Positions 9,555 through 18,376 of a stretch of DNA of 26,622 nt are shown one piece after another. The notes under the pieces are model-generated. The model did not search any database. It was not told the origin of the DNA and worked only from the letters and a program-made list of their open reading frames with translations. Made by a program: the position numbers and the translations under genes. Source of the DNA: CAMAVH01 sp036500145 (GTDB taxonomy: Bacteria > Pseudomonadota > Alphaproteobacteria > SMXQ01). The first letter of the stretch is position 1, and each line of letters opens with the position of its first letter. The DNA is taken from NCBI GenBank assembly GCA_036500145.1, contig DASYCO010000068.1:1-26622 (forward strand), written 5' to 3'.

Positions 9555-10091
9555 GTGGCCGACAGCAAGACCGCCAGCGTTAAGAATGACGGCACGGTGC
9601 AGAAGCACACCATCGCGGTGCTCGTGGCCAACGAGGCCGGCGTGCTGGCCCGCGTCATCGGCCTGTTCTCGGGCCGTGGCTACAACATCGAGAGCCTGAC
9701 CGTGGCCGAGGTCGACGCGGCGCGCGCCCAGTCGCGCATCACCATCGTCACCTCCGGCACCATGCAGATCATCGAGCAGATCAAGGCGCAGCTGCGCCGC
9801 CTCGTGCCCGTCTTCAAGGTCAGCGACCTGACGACGGACGGCCCGGCGGTCGAGCGCGAAATGGCGCTGGTCAAAGTCGCCTCGAGCGGCGATAAGCGCG
9901 TCGAATCCCTGCGAATCGCCGACATTTTCCGCGCTGGCGTAGTCGATTCGACCAACAAGTCGTTCGTCTTCGAGATCACCGGTTCGACGGAAAAGATCAA
10001 TGCTTTCATAGGCTTGATGCAGCCGCTCGGCCTCAAGGACGTGTCGCGGACCGGCGTCGTCGCTATTGCCCGGGGCGAGAAGCCCCTCTAA
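9555..10091 (+). CDS. ilvN: Acetolactate synthase regulatory small subunit
   Basis: 178 residues from the GTG at 9555, chosen because GGAG at 9542-9545 is then nine bases upstream; the in-frame GTG at 9549 would be too close. An N-terminal ACT domain starts at HTIAVLVANEAGVLARVIGLF and includes SGRGYNIESLTV, a hallmark of this family; the C-terminal half (REMALVKVASSGDKR, ITGSTEKINAFIGLMQPLG) is the second ALS small-subunit domain. By family it binds valine, confers feedback inhibition and raises activity of the catalytic subunit. It sits between ilvB and ilvC, as usual. Confidence 0.95.
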   Translation: MADSKTASVKNDGTVQKHTIAVLVANEAGVLARVIGLFSGRGYNIESLTVAEVDAARAQSRITIVTSGTMQIIEQIKAQLRRLVPVFKVSDLTTDGPAVEREMALVKVASSGDKRVESLRIADIFRAGVVDSTNKSFVFEITGSTEKINAFIGLMQPLGLKDVSRTGVVAIARGEKPL

Positions 10092-10151
10092 AACCCAGCC
10101 CGCCGGTCCCTTTTCAGGGCGCCGGGCCCTCCAAAGACAAGGAATTTCCCT

Positions 10152-11171
10152 ATGCGCGTCTATTACGATCGTGATGCCGATGTGAACCTGATCAAAGGCA
10201 AGAAGGTCGCCATCGTCGGCTACGGCAGCCAGGGCCATGCCCACGCCCTCAACCTGAAGGATTCGGGCGTGAAGGACGTCGTCGTCGCGCTGCGCGCCGG
10301 CTCGGCCACCGCCAAGAAGGCGGAAGACGCCGGCCTGAAGGTGATGACCGCCGCCGACGCCGCCAAGTGGGCCGACATCGTCATGATCCTCGTTCCGGAC
10401 GAGCTGCAGGCCCAGCTCTACAAGGACGACCTGCGCGACAACATGAAGAAGGGCGCCGCCCTGGTCTTCGCCCACGGCTTCAACATCCACTTCCAGCTCA
10501 TTGAGCCGCGTCCGGACATGGACGTGTTCATGATCGCGCCCAAGGGCCCCGGCCACACGGTCCGCGGCGAGTACCAGAAGGGCGGCGGCGTGCCCTGCCT
10601 GATCGCCGTCCACCAGGACGCCACGGGCACCGCCCACGACCTCGGCCTGTCCTACGCCTCCGCCATCGGCGGCGGCCGCTCGGGCATCATCGAGACGACC
10701 TTCCGCGAGGAATGCGAGACCGACCTGTTCGGCGAGCAGTCCGTGCTCTGCGGCGGCCTGACCCAGCTCATCCAGGCCGGCTTCGAGACCCTGGTCGAGG
10801 CCGGTTATGCCCCGGAAATGGCCTATTTCGAGTGCCTCCACGAGGTCAAGCTGATCGTCGACCTGATCTATGAAGGCGGCATCGCCAACATGCGCTACTC
10901 GATCTCCAACACGGCGGAATACGGCGACTACGTCACCGGCCCGCGCCTGATCGACGCCGGCGTGAAGGCCCGCATGAAGGAAGTCCTGGACGACATCCAG
11001 TCGGGCAAGTTCGCCCGCAACTGGGTGCAGGAAAACCAGGCCGGCCAGCCTTATTTCAAGGCCACCCGCCGCAAGACCGCCGAGCATCCGATCGAGGAAG
11101 TGGGCGCCAAGCTGCGCGCCATGATGCCGTGGATCGCCAAGAACCGCCTGGTCGACAAGTCCAAGAACTAG
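10152..11171 (+). CDS. ilvC: Ketol-acid reductoisomerase (NADP+), class I
   Basis: 339 residues, the usual short class I length. The start has AAGGAA about ten bases upstream. The Rossmann motif GYGSQGHAHALNLKDSG begins at residue 23, and RAGSATAKKAEDAG contains the residues contacting the NADPH phosphate. The knotted C-terminal domain shows the Mg2+ and substrate ligands in DLFGEQSVLCGG and YFECLHEVKLIVDLIYEGG. It converts acetolactate or acetohydroxybutyrate to the dihydroxy acids, the step after IlvBN. It is the last gene of the ilv unit and is followed by a strong terminator. Confidence 0.97.
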   Translation: MRVYYDRDADVNLIKGKKVAIVGYGSQGHAHALNLKDSGVKDVVVALRAGSATAKKAEDAGLKVMTAADAAKWADIVMILVPDELQAQLYKDDLRDNMKKGAALVFAHGFNIHFQLIEPRPDMDVFMIAPKGPGHTVRGEYQKGGGVPCLIAVHQDATGTAHDLGLSYASAIGGGRSGIIETTFREECETDLFGEQSVLCGGLTQLIQAGFETLVEAGYAPEMAYFECLHEVKLIVDLIYEGGIANMRYSISNTAEYGDYVTGPRLIDAGVKARMKEVLDDIQSGKFARNWVQENQAGQPYFKATRRKTAEHPIEEVGAKLRAMMPWIAKNRLVDKSKN

Positions 11172-11211
11172 GCTTCCACCTAGGGTTGAATCCCTAGTTG
11201 GCGGAATCGGA

Positions 11212-11242
11212 GGGCGGGGCGCGATGCGTCCCGCCCTTTTTC
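11212..11242 (+). terminator. Intrinsic terminator of the ilv operon
   Basis: AGGGCGGGGCGC (11212-11223) pairs with GCGTCCCGCCCT (11227-11238; one G-T pair) around loop GAT and is followed by TTTT. A smaller hairpin CTAGGG/CCCTAG lies at 11181-11198. Confidence 0.85.
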
Positions 11243-11765
11243 GTGCCCGTAAGATGGCCGGCCGGCGACCGGACCCTGTCCGAAATGGTTAACGGGCGAT
11301 GACAGCCAAGTGGCGGAAAACTGCGGAATGTCAGGGCATTTTCAGAAAATCGGCGTTGCGAAACGGCTGGGAAAGGCCGTAAAAAGAAAGCGTTAACCAT
11401 TTTTTTTAATATTTTGCTGACTATGGGCCGCTACAGCGATCTTCCCGAACATGACAGGGCGGATCTGCGGCTGACGAATTTGACGGCCGACCTTTCGGAT
11501 AAGACGCCGAAGATCGGTGGGAGGCGATTGTTGAGCCTGGTGGGGGAGGGCGCGTGCTGCGTTCGTCCGAGTCGCGTGAGTGGATGAAAAAAACGTTCCA
11601 ACGTCGCGGCCATCTTTCGACCCAACATCAGTGCGATGCTGATCACCTTCACGCGGCTGCGCGTTGCGCGCGCCGGGCGTGCGTGACGAGTTCGAGTTAA
11701 GACTCGTCGAGATAGAGACATGGACCGACGCGTCGTCGGTCCGAGACAGAAGGGACTGCTTGAAT
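11243..11765 (+). promoter_or_regulatory. Long mreB upstream region with inverted TTAACCAT words
   Basis: About 520 bases with no supported gene. AAATGGTTAACG (11283-11294) and CGTTAACCATTT (11391-11402) are exact inverted repeats. Each holds the 8-mer TTAACCAT, described for alphaproteobacterial CtrA binding. Between them is the palindrome ATTTTCAGAAAAT (11338-11350), and a run of eight T leads into TAATATT (11400-11413). The segment is more AT-rich than its neighbours and probably contains the start point for the mre operon. A 54-codon frame at 11423-11587 has no ribosome binding site and is not called. Confidence 0.45.
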
Positions 11766-12806
11766 ATGTTTTCCGGATTGCTGGGGATGCTGTCGGCCGA
11801 CATGGCCATCGACTTGGGCACGGCGAACACGCTGGTCTACGTCAAGGGGCGCGGCATCGTGCTCAACGAGCCGTCGGTGGTCGCCATCGCCAGCATCAAG
11901 GGCAAGAAGCAAGTCCTCGCCGTCGGCGACGAAGCGAAGATGATGCTCGGCCGCACGCCCGGCAACATCGAAGCGATCCGCCCGCTGCGCGACGGCGTCA
12001 TCGCCGACTTCGAGATCGCCGAAGAGATGATCAAGCACTTCATCCGCAAGGTGCACAACCGCCGCAGCTTCGCGAGCCCGCAGATCATCGTCTGCGTGCC
12101 CTCCGGCTCCACCGCCGTCGAGCGCCGCGCGATTCAGGAATCGGCTGAAGCGGCCGGCGCGCGCCGCGTGTTCCTCATCGAAGAGCCGATGGCCGCCGCG
12201 ATCGGCGCCGGCCTGCCGGTGACCGAGCCCACGGGCTCGATGGTCGTCGACATCGGCGGCGGCACGACGGAAGTCGCCGTGCTCTCGCTCGGCGGCATCG
12301 TCTACTCGCGCAGCGTGCGCGTCGGCGGCGACAAGATGGACGAGGCGATCATCGCCTACATCCGCCGCAACCATAACCTGCTGGTCGGCGAAGGCTCCGC
12401 CGAGCGCATCAAGAAGGAAATCGGCTCGGCCTGCCCGCCGCCGGACGGCGAAGGCCGCGTCATGGAGATCAAGGGCCGCGACCTGATGAACGGCGTGCCG
12501 AAGGAACTGATCATCAGCGAGCGGCAGATCGCCGAAAGCCTCGCCGAGCCGATCAGCGCCATCGTCGAGGCCGTGAAGGTCGCGCTCGAGCACACGGCGC
12601 CGGAACTGGCCGCCGACATCGTCGACAAGGGCATCGTCATGACGGGCGGCGGCGCGCTCCTCGGCAACCTCGACTACGTGCTGCGCCACGCCACCGGCCT
12701 GCCGGTGTCGATCGCCGACGACCCGCTGTCCTGCGTCGTGCTCGGCACCGGCCGCGCCCTCGAGGAAATGAAGACGTTGAAGCACGTTCTGAGCCAGAGT
12801 TACTAA
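11766..12806 (+). CDS. mreB: Rod shape-determining protein MreB (actin homologue)
   Basis: 346 residues from the ATG at 11766, giving the standard N-terminus MFSGLLGMLSADMAIDLGTA; the frame is open upstream to 11664 but that would add an atypical extension. Actin-fold signatures are DLGTANTLVYVKGRGIVLNEPSVVA in two overlapping parts (phosphate 1), VVDIGGGTTEVAVLSLGG (phosphate 2) and GIVMTGGGALLGNLD (adenosine motif). MreB polymerises on the inner face of the membrane and organises lateral wall synthesis with MreC, MreD, PBP2 and RodA, all encoded downstream here. The N-terminal FSGLLGML likely forms the membrane-binding amphipathic segment. A purine-rich AGAAGGGA lies about twelve bases upstream. 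Confidence 0.97.
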   Translation: MFSGLLGMLSADMAIDLGTANTLVYVKGRGIVLNEPSVVAIASIKGKKQVLAVGDEAKMMLGRTPGNIEAIRPLRDGVIADFEIAEEMIKHFIRKVHNRRSFASPQIIVCVPSGSTAVERRAIQESAEAAGARRVFLIEEPMAAAIGAGLPVTEPTGSMVVDIGGGTTEVAVLSLGGIVYSRSVRVGGDKMDEAIIAYIRRNHNLLVGEGSAERIKKEIGSACPPPDGEGRVMEIKGRDLMNGVPKELIISERQIAESLAEPISAIVEAVKVALEHTAPELAADIVDKGIVMTGGGALLGNLDYVLRHATGLPVSIADDPLSCVVLGTGRALEEMKTLKHVLSQSY

Positions 12807-12843
12807 CAGCGACCGACACCAGTCCCAGCATTAGCGAGCCGCC

Positions 12844-13908
12844 ATGGCGACGAAGCTGCAGAAACAGGGCGTATTGGCCAAGTTGGCGACCCTCAGGGGA
12901 GTCGCCCAGCGATTCGCCTTCGTGTCCCTGTTCCTGCTGGCCTTCGCGCTGATGATGCTGGGCAAGGCCGAGAACGTCGTCGTCGAGCGCACTCGCGCCG
13001 GCATCGCCGACATCGCGGCGCCGATTCTCGACGCCGTCTCGCGCCCCGTCGCCACGGTCACCGACCTCATCGCGCAGACGAACGAGATGATGAACCTCCG
13101 CGGCGAGAACCTGCGCCTGCGCGAGGAAAACGCCCGCCTGCGGGCCTGGCACGGCGTCGCGACGCATCTCGCCGCCGAGAACGAGGCGCTGCGCGATCTG
13201 CTCCACTACGTGCCGCCGGCCCGCGGCGGCTTCATCTCCGCCCGCGTCGTCGGCGACGGCGGCGGCCCCTTCGTGCGCAGCGCCCTGATCAATTCCGGCG
13301 AGCGCGACGGCGTGGTGAAGGGCTTGGCGGCGATCAACGAGGAGGGCCTCGTCGGGCGCATCACCGACGTCGGCCAGCGTTCCTCGCGCCTGCTGCTGCT
13401 CACCGACTTCAACTCGCGCATCCCGGTGCAGCTCGAGACGAGCCGCGACCGCGCCATCCTCACCGGCGACAATTCGCCGCAGCCGCAGCTCGCCTTCCTG
13501 CCGCCCAACGCGCGGCCCAAGGTGGGCGAGCGCGTCGTGACCTCGGGCTACGGCGGCGTGCTGCCGGCCGGCCTGCCGGTCGGCCTCGTGCTCGGCATGC
13601 GCGACGGCCAGATGCGCGTCCAGCCTTTCGTGAACTGGGACCGCCTCGAATATGTCCGCATCGTCGACTTCGGGCCGATTCCGGCGCCGGAAGCGTCCGC
13701 TGCCGATGCGCCCGTGATCGTGCCCGTGCCGGAGAAGCCGGCGCTGCGCGCCGCGCCGCAGGCCGCCGAGTCACCGGCCGTGGAAGAAGACGGCGTCCCG
13801 CCGGCCGCCGAGAAGCTGCCGCCGTCCTTGCTGGCCGCGCCTCCAGTCGTCGCGCCGCAAGCCGGGGCGCCACCCGCCAATTCGCCGGCATCCGGCGCGC
13901 GGCCATGA
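12844..13908 (+). CDS. mreC: Cell shape-determining protein MreC
   Basis: 354 residues. One transmembrane helix (about 26-43, FVSLFLLAFALMMLG) anchors it, followed by a coiled-coil stretch (NEMMNLRGENLRLREENARL, about 79-98) and the periplasmic beta-domain with ARVVGDGGGPFVRSALIN, LVGRITDVGQRSSRLLLLTD and VVTSGYGGVLPAGLPVGLV. A Pro/Ala/Glu-rich tail of about 75 residues (after 280) is probably disordered. By family it activates PBP2-RodA from the periplasm. The stop overlaps the mreD start (ATGA), so the two are coupled. Confidence 0.95.
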   Translation: MATKLQKQGVLAKLATLRGVAQRFAFVSLFLLAFALMMLGKAENVVVERTRAGIADIAAPILDAVSRPVATVTDLIAQTNEMMNLRGENLRLREENARLRAWHGVATHLAAENEALRDLLHYVPPARGGFISARVVGDGGGPFVRSALINSGERDGVVKGLAAINEEGLVGRITDVGQRSSRLLLLTDFNSRIPVQLETSRDRAILTGDNSPQPQLAFLPPNARPKVGERVVTSGYGGVLPAGLPVGLVLGMRDGQMRVQPFVNWDRLEYVRIVDFGPIPAPEASAADAPVIVPVPEKPALRAAPQAAESPAVEEDGVPPAAEKLPPSLLAAPPVVAPQAGAPPANSPASGARP

Positions 13909-14423
13909 AGGGCGGGGGGCTCTGGCAGCGCGTGGACCGGTTCGGTCGCAACCTGGTCCCCCTCGGCGTCACCCTGCTGATGGTGCTGATCGGCGCCGTG
14001 CCGCTGCCGATCGCCGGCTACGCGTCCGTGGTGCCGCTGTTCTCGCTCTGCGCCGTGTTCTTCTGGGCGATCTACCGTCCGCACCTGCTGCCGCTTTCGC
14101 TCGTCTTCGTCATCGGCCTAGTGCAGGACGCGCTCGCCGGCACGCCCTTCGGCCTGCACGCGCTGATGCTGCTGATCACCTACGGCATGGTGGCGAGCCA
14201 GCGCCGCTTCTTCCTCGGCAAGCCCTTCACCCTGGTGTGGTGGGGCTTCATGCTGATCGCGCTGATCGCCATCGTCACCGCCTGGCTGCTGGCCTCCATC
14301 GCCATCGGCACGGTCATGCGGCCGGGGCCGGCGACCTTCCAGTTCCTGCTGACCCTGGCGCTCTACCCGGTGATCGCCCTGCTGCTTTCCGGCGCGCAGC
14401 GCCTGCTGCCGCAGCCGGCGTGA
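13905..14423 (+). CDS. mreD: Rod shape-determining membrane protein MreD
   Basis: 172 residues, strongly hydrophobic, with about five or six transmembrane segments, including VPLGVTLLMVLIGAVPLPI and AVFFWAIYRPHLLPLSLVF. The YRPHLLP and GLVQDALAGTPFGLHALMLL segments are the recognisable family signature. It forms the membrane part of the MreBCD assembly. It overlaps mreC by four bases and is followed ten bases later by mrdA. Confidence 0.93.
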   Translation: MKGGGLWQRVDRFGRNLVPLGVTLLMVLIGAVPLPIAGYASVVPLFSLCAVFFWAIYRPHLLPLSLVFVIGLVQDALAGTPFGLHALMLLITYGMVASQRRFFLGKPFTLVWWGFMLIALIAIVTAWLLASIAIGTVMRPGPATFQFLLTLALYPVIALLLSGAQRLLPQPA

Positions 14424-14433
14424 GGACGGCGCG

Positions 14434-16350
14434 ATGAACCGCGACCAGGAACGCTCGAAATCCTTCACCCGCCGCGCCCTGCTGCTCGGCGGCGTGCAGG
14501 TCGTGCTGTTCTCGGCGCTCACCGGGCGCATGTACTTCCTGCAGGTCGTCGAGTCGGAGAAATACAAGGTCCTGTCGGAGGACAACCGCATCAACCTGCG
14601 GCTGCTGCCGCCGCCGCGCGGCCGCATCGTCGACCGCTTCGGCGTGCAGCTAGCGGCCAACAAGCAGAACTACCGCGTCATCGTCATCGCGGAGAAGACG
14701 GCCGACGTGGAGCGCACGCTGCAGCGCGTCGGCGCCATCGTCGAGCTGACCGACTACGAGAAGCGCCGCATCATGCGCGACGTGAAGCGCAAGCGCAGCT
14801 TCATCCCGACGATGGTGCGCGAGAACCTGACGTGGGAAGAAGTCTCGCGCATCGAGGTCAATGCGCCGGACTTGCCGGGCGTCAGCATCGAGGTCGGCGA
14901 GAGCCGCCACTATCCTTACGCAGAGCAGACGGCGCATCTCGTCGGCTACGTCGCCGCCGTGTCGGAGAAGGAGCTGACCGGCGACCCGCTGCTCGAGCTG
15001 CCGGACTTCCGCATCGGCAAGAACGGCATCGAGAAGACGCACGACATCCGCCTGCGCGGCCGCGCAGGCCGCAGCGAGATGGAAGTCAACGCCTTCGGCC
15101 GCGTCATCCGCGAGCTGAACCGCAAGGAAGGCCAGCCCGGCGAAGACATCCAGCTCACCATCGACATGAGCCTGCAGGCCTTCGCCCACCAGCGCTTCGG
15201 CGAGGAGAGCGGCGCCGCCGTGGTGATGGATGTCACCAACGGCGAGATACTGGCGCTCGTTTCGGCGCCGAGCTTCGATCCTAACCTGTTCACGAACGGC
15301 ATCAGCGGCGAGAACTGGCGCGGGCTCCTCAACAACGAGAAGGCGCCGCTGAGCAACAAGGCGATCTCCGGCCAGTATCCGCCGGGCTCGACCTTCAAGC
15401 TCGTCGTCGGCCTGGCGGCGCTCGACAGCGGCATCGTCACGTCCGACCACCGCGTGTTCTGCCCGGGCTACCGCGACCTCGGCAACGTCCGCTTCCACTG
15501 CTGGAAGCACAATGGCCACGGCACGCTCGACATGCAGGGCGGCCTGGCCAATTCTTGCGACGTCTACTTCTACGACCTGGCGCAGAAGATCGGCATCGAC
15601 CGCATCTCGGAGATGGGACGCCGCATGGGCATGGGCGCGCCGCTCGGCCTCGACCTGCCCAATGAGCGCCCCGGCCTGATGCCGACGCGCGATTGGAAGC
15701 GCCGCGTGCTCGGCCACGGCTGGTCGCTCGGCGAAACGCTGGTCGCCGGCATCGGCCAGGGCTTCATCCTCGCCACCCCGCTGCAGCTCGCGACCATGGT
15801 GTCGCGCGTCGCCACCGGGCGCGCCGTGACGCCGACGCTGACGCGCCGCCCCGACGCCGTCGCCATCGGGCCGCAGCTCGCCTCGTCGGCCTTCGCGGCC
15901 GACGGCGACGCCTCGCTGTTTCCCTCGCTGGGCCTGCAGCCGTCCTGGATCGCCACCATGCACGCCGGCATGAACGGCGTGTCGAACGTGCCAGGGGGCA
16001 CCGCCTATGGCGCGCGCATCAAGGAGAAGGAGTTCGCCCTGGCGGGCAAGACCGGCTCCGCCCAGGTCAAGCGCATCACCATGGCCGAGCGCGCCAGCGG
16101 CGTGCTGAAGAACGAGCAGCGCCCGTGGAAGGACCGCGACCACGCCCTGTTCGTGGCCTTCGCGCCCTACGACAATCCGCGCTACGCCATCGGCATGATC
16201 GTCGAGCATGGCGGCGGCGGCGCCGCAGTCGCGGCGCCCATCGCGCGCGACATCCTGCTCGAGGCGCAGAAGCGCGACCCGGTGCACAAGGCGCCGTCGG
16301 CCTCGCTCGCGCCGCTCGGCCCGCTGCCCATGCCGAGGGACCAGACATGA
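14434..16350 (+). CDS. mrdA: Penicillin-binding protein 2 (peptidoglycan transpeptidase)
   Basis: 638 residues. A short cytoplasmic tail and one transmembrane anchor (about 13-37) precede the pedestal domain (RGRIVDRFGVQLAANKQNYR) and the transpeptidase domain. The active-site motifs are Ser319-Thr-Phe-Lys322 in PPGSTFKLVVGLAALDSG, Ser374-Cys-Asp376 in LANSCDVYFYDLA, and Lys539-Thr-Gly541 in LAGKTGSAQVKR. It crosslinks peptidoglycan during cell elongation with RodA, whose gene overlaps its stop by four bases. The length and order match proteobacterial PBP2. The C-terminal ~25 residues are Pro/Ala-rich. Confidence 0.97.
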   Translation: MNRDQERSKSFTRRALLLGGVQVVLFSALTGRMYFLQVVESEKYKVLSEDNRINLRLLPPPRGRIVDRFGVQLAANKQNYRVIVIAEKTADVERTLQRVGAIVELTDYEKRRIMRDVKRKRSFIPTMVRENLTWEEVSRIEVNAPDLPGVSIEVGESRHYPYAEQTAHLVGYVAAVSEKELTGDPLLELPDFRIGKNGIEKTHDIRLRGRAGRSEMEVNAFGRVIRELNRKEGQPGEDIQLTIDMSLQAFAHQRFGEESGAAVVMDVTNGEILALVSAPSFDPNLFTNGISGENWRGLLNNEKAPLSNKAISGQYPPGSTFKLVVGLAALDSGIVTSDHRVFCPGYRDLGNVRFHCWKHNGHGTLDMQGGLANSCDVYFYDLAQKIGIDRISEMGRRMGMGAPLGLDLPNERPGLMPTRDWKRRVLGHGWSLGETLVAGIGQGFILATPLQLATMVSRVATGRAVTPTLTRRPDAVAIGPQLASSAFAADGDASLFPSLGLQPSWIATMHAGMNGVSNVPGGTAYGARIKEKEFALAGKTGSAQVKRITMAERASGVLKNEQRPWKDRDHALFVAFAPYDNPRYAIGMIVEHGGGGAAVAAPIARDILLEAQKRDPVHKAPSASLAPLGPLPMPRDQT

Positions 16351-17495
16351 GCCTGCTGTCCTCGTCCCATTCCTCTCAGATGACGCTGCCGCAGAAGTTT
16401 CTGCAGCTCAACTGGGGGCTGATCTTTCTGCTGCTGCTCGTCAGCTCGGTGGGCTTCGCCATGCTCTATTCGGCGGCCGGCGGTGACTTCCAGCCCTGGG
16501 CCGTGCGCCAGATGATGCGCTTCGCCACGGGCCTCGGCCTCATGGTGCTGGTGGCCATGGTCGACCTGCGCATCTGGATGCGCTACGCCTACCTCATCTA
16601 CGGCGTCGGCCTGCTGATGCTCATCTGGGTCGACGTGGCCGGCGTCGTCGGCATGGGCGCCCAGCGCTGGATCAACATCGGCCCGCTCAGCCTGCAGCCG
16701 TCCGAAATCATGAAGGTCGCCATCGTCCTCGTGCTGGCGCGCTATTTCCACGGCCTGAGCCACGAGCAGGTCGGCCGGCCGCAATATCTCGTCTGGCCGC
16801 TGCTGCTGATCGCCATGCCGTCGGGCCTCGTGCTGGTGCAGCCCGACCTCGGCACCGCGGCGATGCTGGTGATGACGTCCGGCATGCTGTTCCTGCTCGC
16901 CGGCGTGCGGCTGTGGAAGTTCGCCGTGCTGATCGCGGCGGGCGGCGGGGCGCTGCCGATCGTCTGGGGGTTCATGCGCGACTACCAGCGCCAGCGCATC
17001 CTCACCTTCATGAATCCGGAAAACGACCCGCTCGGCTCGGGCTACCACATCCTGCAGTCGAAGATCGCCCTCGGCTCGGGCGGCATCTTCGGCAAGGGCT
17101 TCCTCGAGGGCAGCCAGGCGCATCTGAACTTCCTGCCTGAAAAGCAGACCGACTTCATCTTCACCATGCTGGCGGAGGAGTGGGGCATCGTCGGCGGCCT
17201 GACCCTGCTGGCGCTCTACACCCTCATCATCGTCTACGGCTACGCCATCGCGCTGCGCAGCCGCAGCCAGTTCGGCCGGCTTTTGGCCCTCGGCCTGACG
17301 TCGATGTTCTTCCTCTACGTCTTCATCAACGTCGCCATGGTGATGGGCCTGCTGCCCGTGGTCGGCGTGCCCCTGCCGCTGGTGTCCTACGGCGGCACCT
17401 CGATGCTGACCTTGCTGTTCAGCTTCGGCCTGATCATGGGCGTCTACATCCACCGCGACCTGATGGTCGGCCGCAGCGGCGGCGGCGAGTTCTAG
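16347..17495 (+). CDS. rodA: RodA, SEDS-family peptidoglycan glycosyltransferase
   Basis: 382 residues from the ATG at 16347 (MSLLSSSHSSQMTLPQKF); the frame is open upstream through mrdA but this start gives the family N-terminus and ATGA coupling. About ten transmembrane helices. SEDS signatures are GAQRWINIGPLSLQPSEIMK, LVLVQPDLGTAAML, the large periplasmic loop with GKGFLEGSQAHLNFLPEKQT and DFIFTMLAEEWGIVGG, and LPLVSYGGTSMLTLLFSFGL near the end. It polymerises lipid II into glycan strands in partnership with PBP2. It is the last gene of the elongasome operon. Confidence 0.97.
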   Translation: MSLLSSSHSSQMTLPQKFLQLNWGLIFLLLLVSSVGFAMLYSAAGGDFQPWAVRQMMRFATGLGLMVLVAMVDLRIWMRYAYLIYGVGLLMLIWVDVAGVVGMGAQRWINIGPLSLQPSEIMKVAIVLVLARYFHGLSHEQVGRPQYLVWPLLLIAMPSGLVLVQPDLGTAAMLVMTSGMLFLLAGVRLWKFAVLIAAGGGALPIVWGFMRDYQRQRILTFMNPENDPLGSGYHILQSKIALGSGGIFGKGFLEGSQAHLNFLPEKQTDFIFTMLAEEWGIVGGLTLLALYTLIIVYGYAIALRSRSQFGRLLALGLTSMFFLYVFINVAMVMGLLPVVGVPLPLVSYGGTSMLTLLFSFGLIMGVYIHRDLMVGRSGGGEF

Positions 17496-17505
17496 GCCGG
17501 ATTCC

Positions 17506-17524
17506 GGCCGGGCGGCCCCCGGCC
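17506..17524 (+). terminator. GC hairpin after rodA (possible terminator or stability element)
   Basis: GGCCGGG (17506-17512) pairs with CCCGGCC (17518-17524) around a five-base loop, eleven bases after the rodA stop. No T tract follows, so intrinsic termination is uncertain. Confidence 0.3.
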
Positions 17525-17596
17525 GAGTTATGCACAGGCTAGAAAGCCCGCCAAATCTGGGTTTTCGATCCTGTCGTCGGCCTGTCGCTTCGGGTA

Positions 17597-17625
17597 TCGA
17601 CAAGCTGGACGGGCTTTGCTATATC
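17597..17625 (+). promoter_or_regulatory. Promoter of the tRNA-Lys gene
   Basis: TCGACA (17597-17602) and TATATC (17620-17625) are separated by 17 bases. The predicted start near 17632 lies about ten bases before the mature tRNA 5' end, a typical distance. Confidence 0.55.
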
Positions 17626-17641
17626 CCCGGTCCCTCCTCGG

Positions 17642-17717
<76 letters not shown>

Positions 17718-17855
17718 TCCCTTCCAGGGATCGGTGGATTCGGCGAAGCCGCCCGGCGGCGTCGCCCCAGCATCCTCAGACAGTTTGGCAGTTGGCGGCA
17801 GGACGGAGCCGGACAGGCCCCGCAGATCTTCGACGATCGTGAGAAGGGCTGTGCC

Positions 17856-18320
17856 ATGGACAGGGACAATGCCGCAAAACAGGCCATTCTCCGCCTGATC
17901 GATGCGTTGGCGGCCGCCTGGAACGCGCATGACGCCAAGGCCTACGCCGCGAGCTTCGCGGAGGACGTGGACTACACCAACGTCTTCGGCATCCTGGTGC
18001 AGTGCCGCGCGGGCGTCGAACGCTCGCATGCCGCCCTCTTCAAGACCATGTTCAAGGACAGCCGCTGGACCGAGGCGGAGACGTCGATCCGCTTCGTCCG
18101 TCCCGACGTCGCCGCCGTCGACGTGCGCTGGCAGATGATCGGCGCGCGCGACGCGCAAGGCAAGGAATGGCCGGCGCGGCACGGCCTGCTGAGCGCCATC
18201 GCGACGGAGACGCCGGAAGGCTGGGCCTTCGCCGTTTTCCACAACCAGGACCTGCCGCCGCCCGAACGGCTGGCGGAGATCACGAAAGCGATGTCCAGGG
18301 AGCCTGGCGCGCAAAGATAA
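17856..18320 (+). CDS. SnoaL-like / SgcJ-EcaC family NTF2-fold protein
   Basis: 154 residues, start ATG 17856 with AGAAGGG upstream. The opening AAKQAILRLIDALAAAWNAHD, then YAASFAEDVDYTNVFG and the closing WAFAVFHNQDLPP, follow the pattern of small NTF2-fold proteins annotated as SgcJ/EcaC-type. They form dimeric cone-shaped pockets, and their substrates are mostly unknown, so no reaction can be assigned. There is no signal peptide or membrane segment. The stop TAA shares a base with a possible upstream ATG of the acyltransferase frame, so the two genes may be cotranscribed. Confidence 0.75.
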   Translation: MDRDNAAKQAILRLIDALAAAWNAHDAKAYAASFAEDVDYTNVFGILVQCRAGVERSHAALFKTMFKDSRWTEAETSIRFVRPDVAAVDVRWQMIGARDAQGKEWPARHGLLSAIATETPEGWAFAVFHNQDLPPPERLAEITKAMSREPGAQR

Positions 18321-18376
18321 TGCGCGTCCGAACCAGTTCCCCTACCATCCGCCGGCAAGCTGGGGGGCAGGGCGGC

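Noticed and set aside
9477..11087. A 536-codon open frame on the minus strand opposite ilvN and ilvC
   Set aside because: Same shadow effect; it spans two genuine genes and their gap and has no recognisable domain.
11393..11410. Canonical full CtrA box TTAA-N7-TTAA before mreB
   Set aside because: The two TTAA words here are separated by nine bases, not seven; only the 8-mer TTAACCAT form is claimed.
11393..11830. Minus-strand frames in the mreB upstream region
   Set aside because: They overlap the mreB start or its leader, have no ribosome binding site and show no family resemblance; composition is unlike the neighbouring genes.
14650..16287. Long minus-strand frame opposite mrdA
   Set aside because: Low-complexity antisense frame with no start context; mrdA has all transpeptidase motifs on the plus strand.
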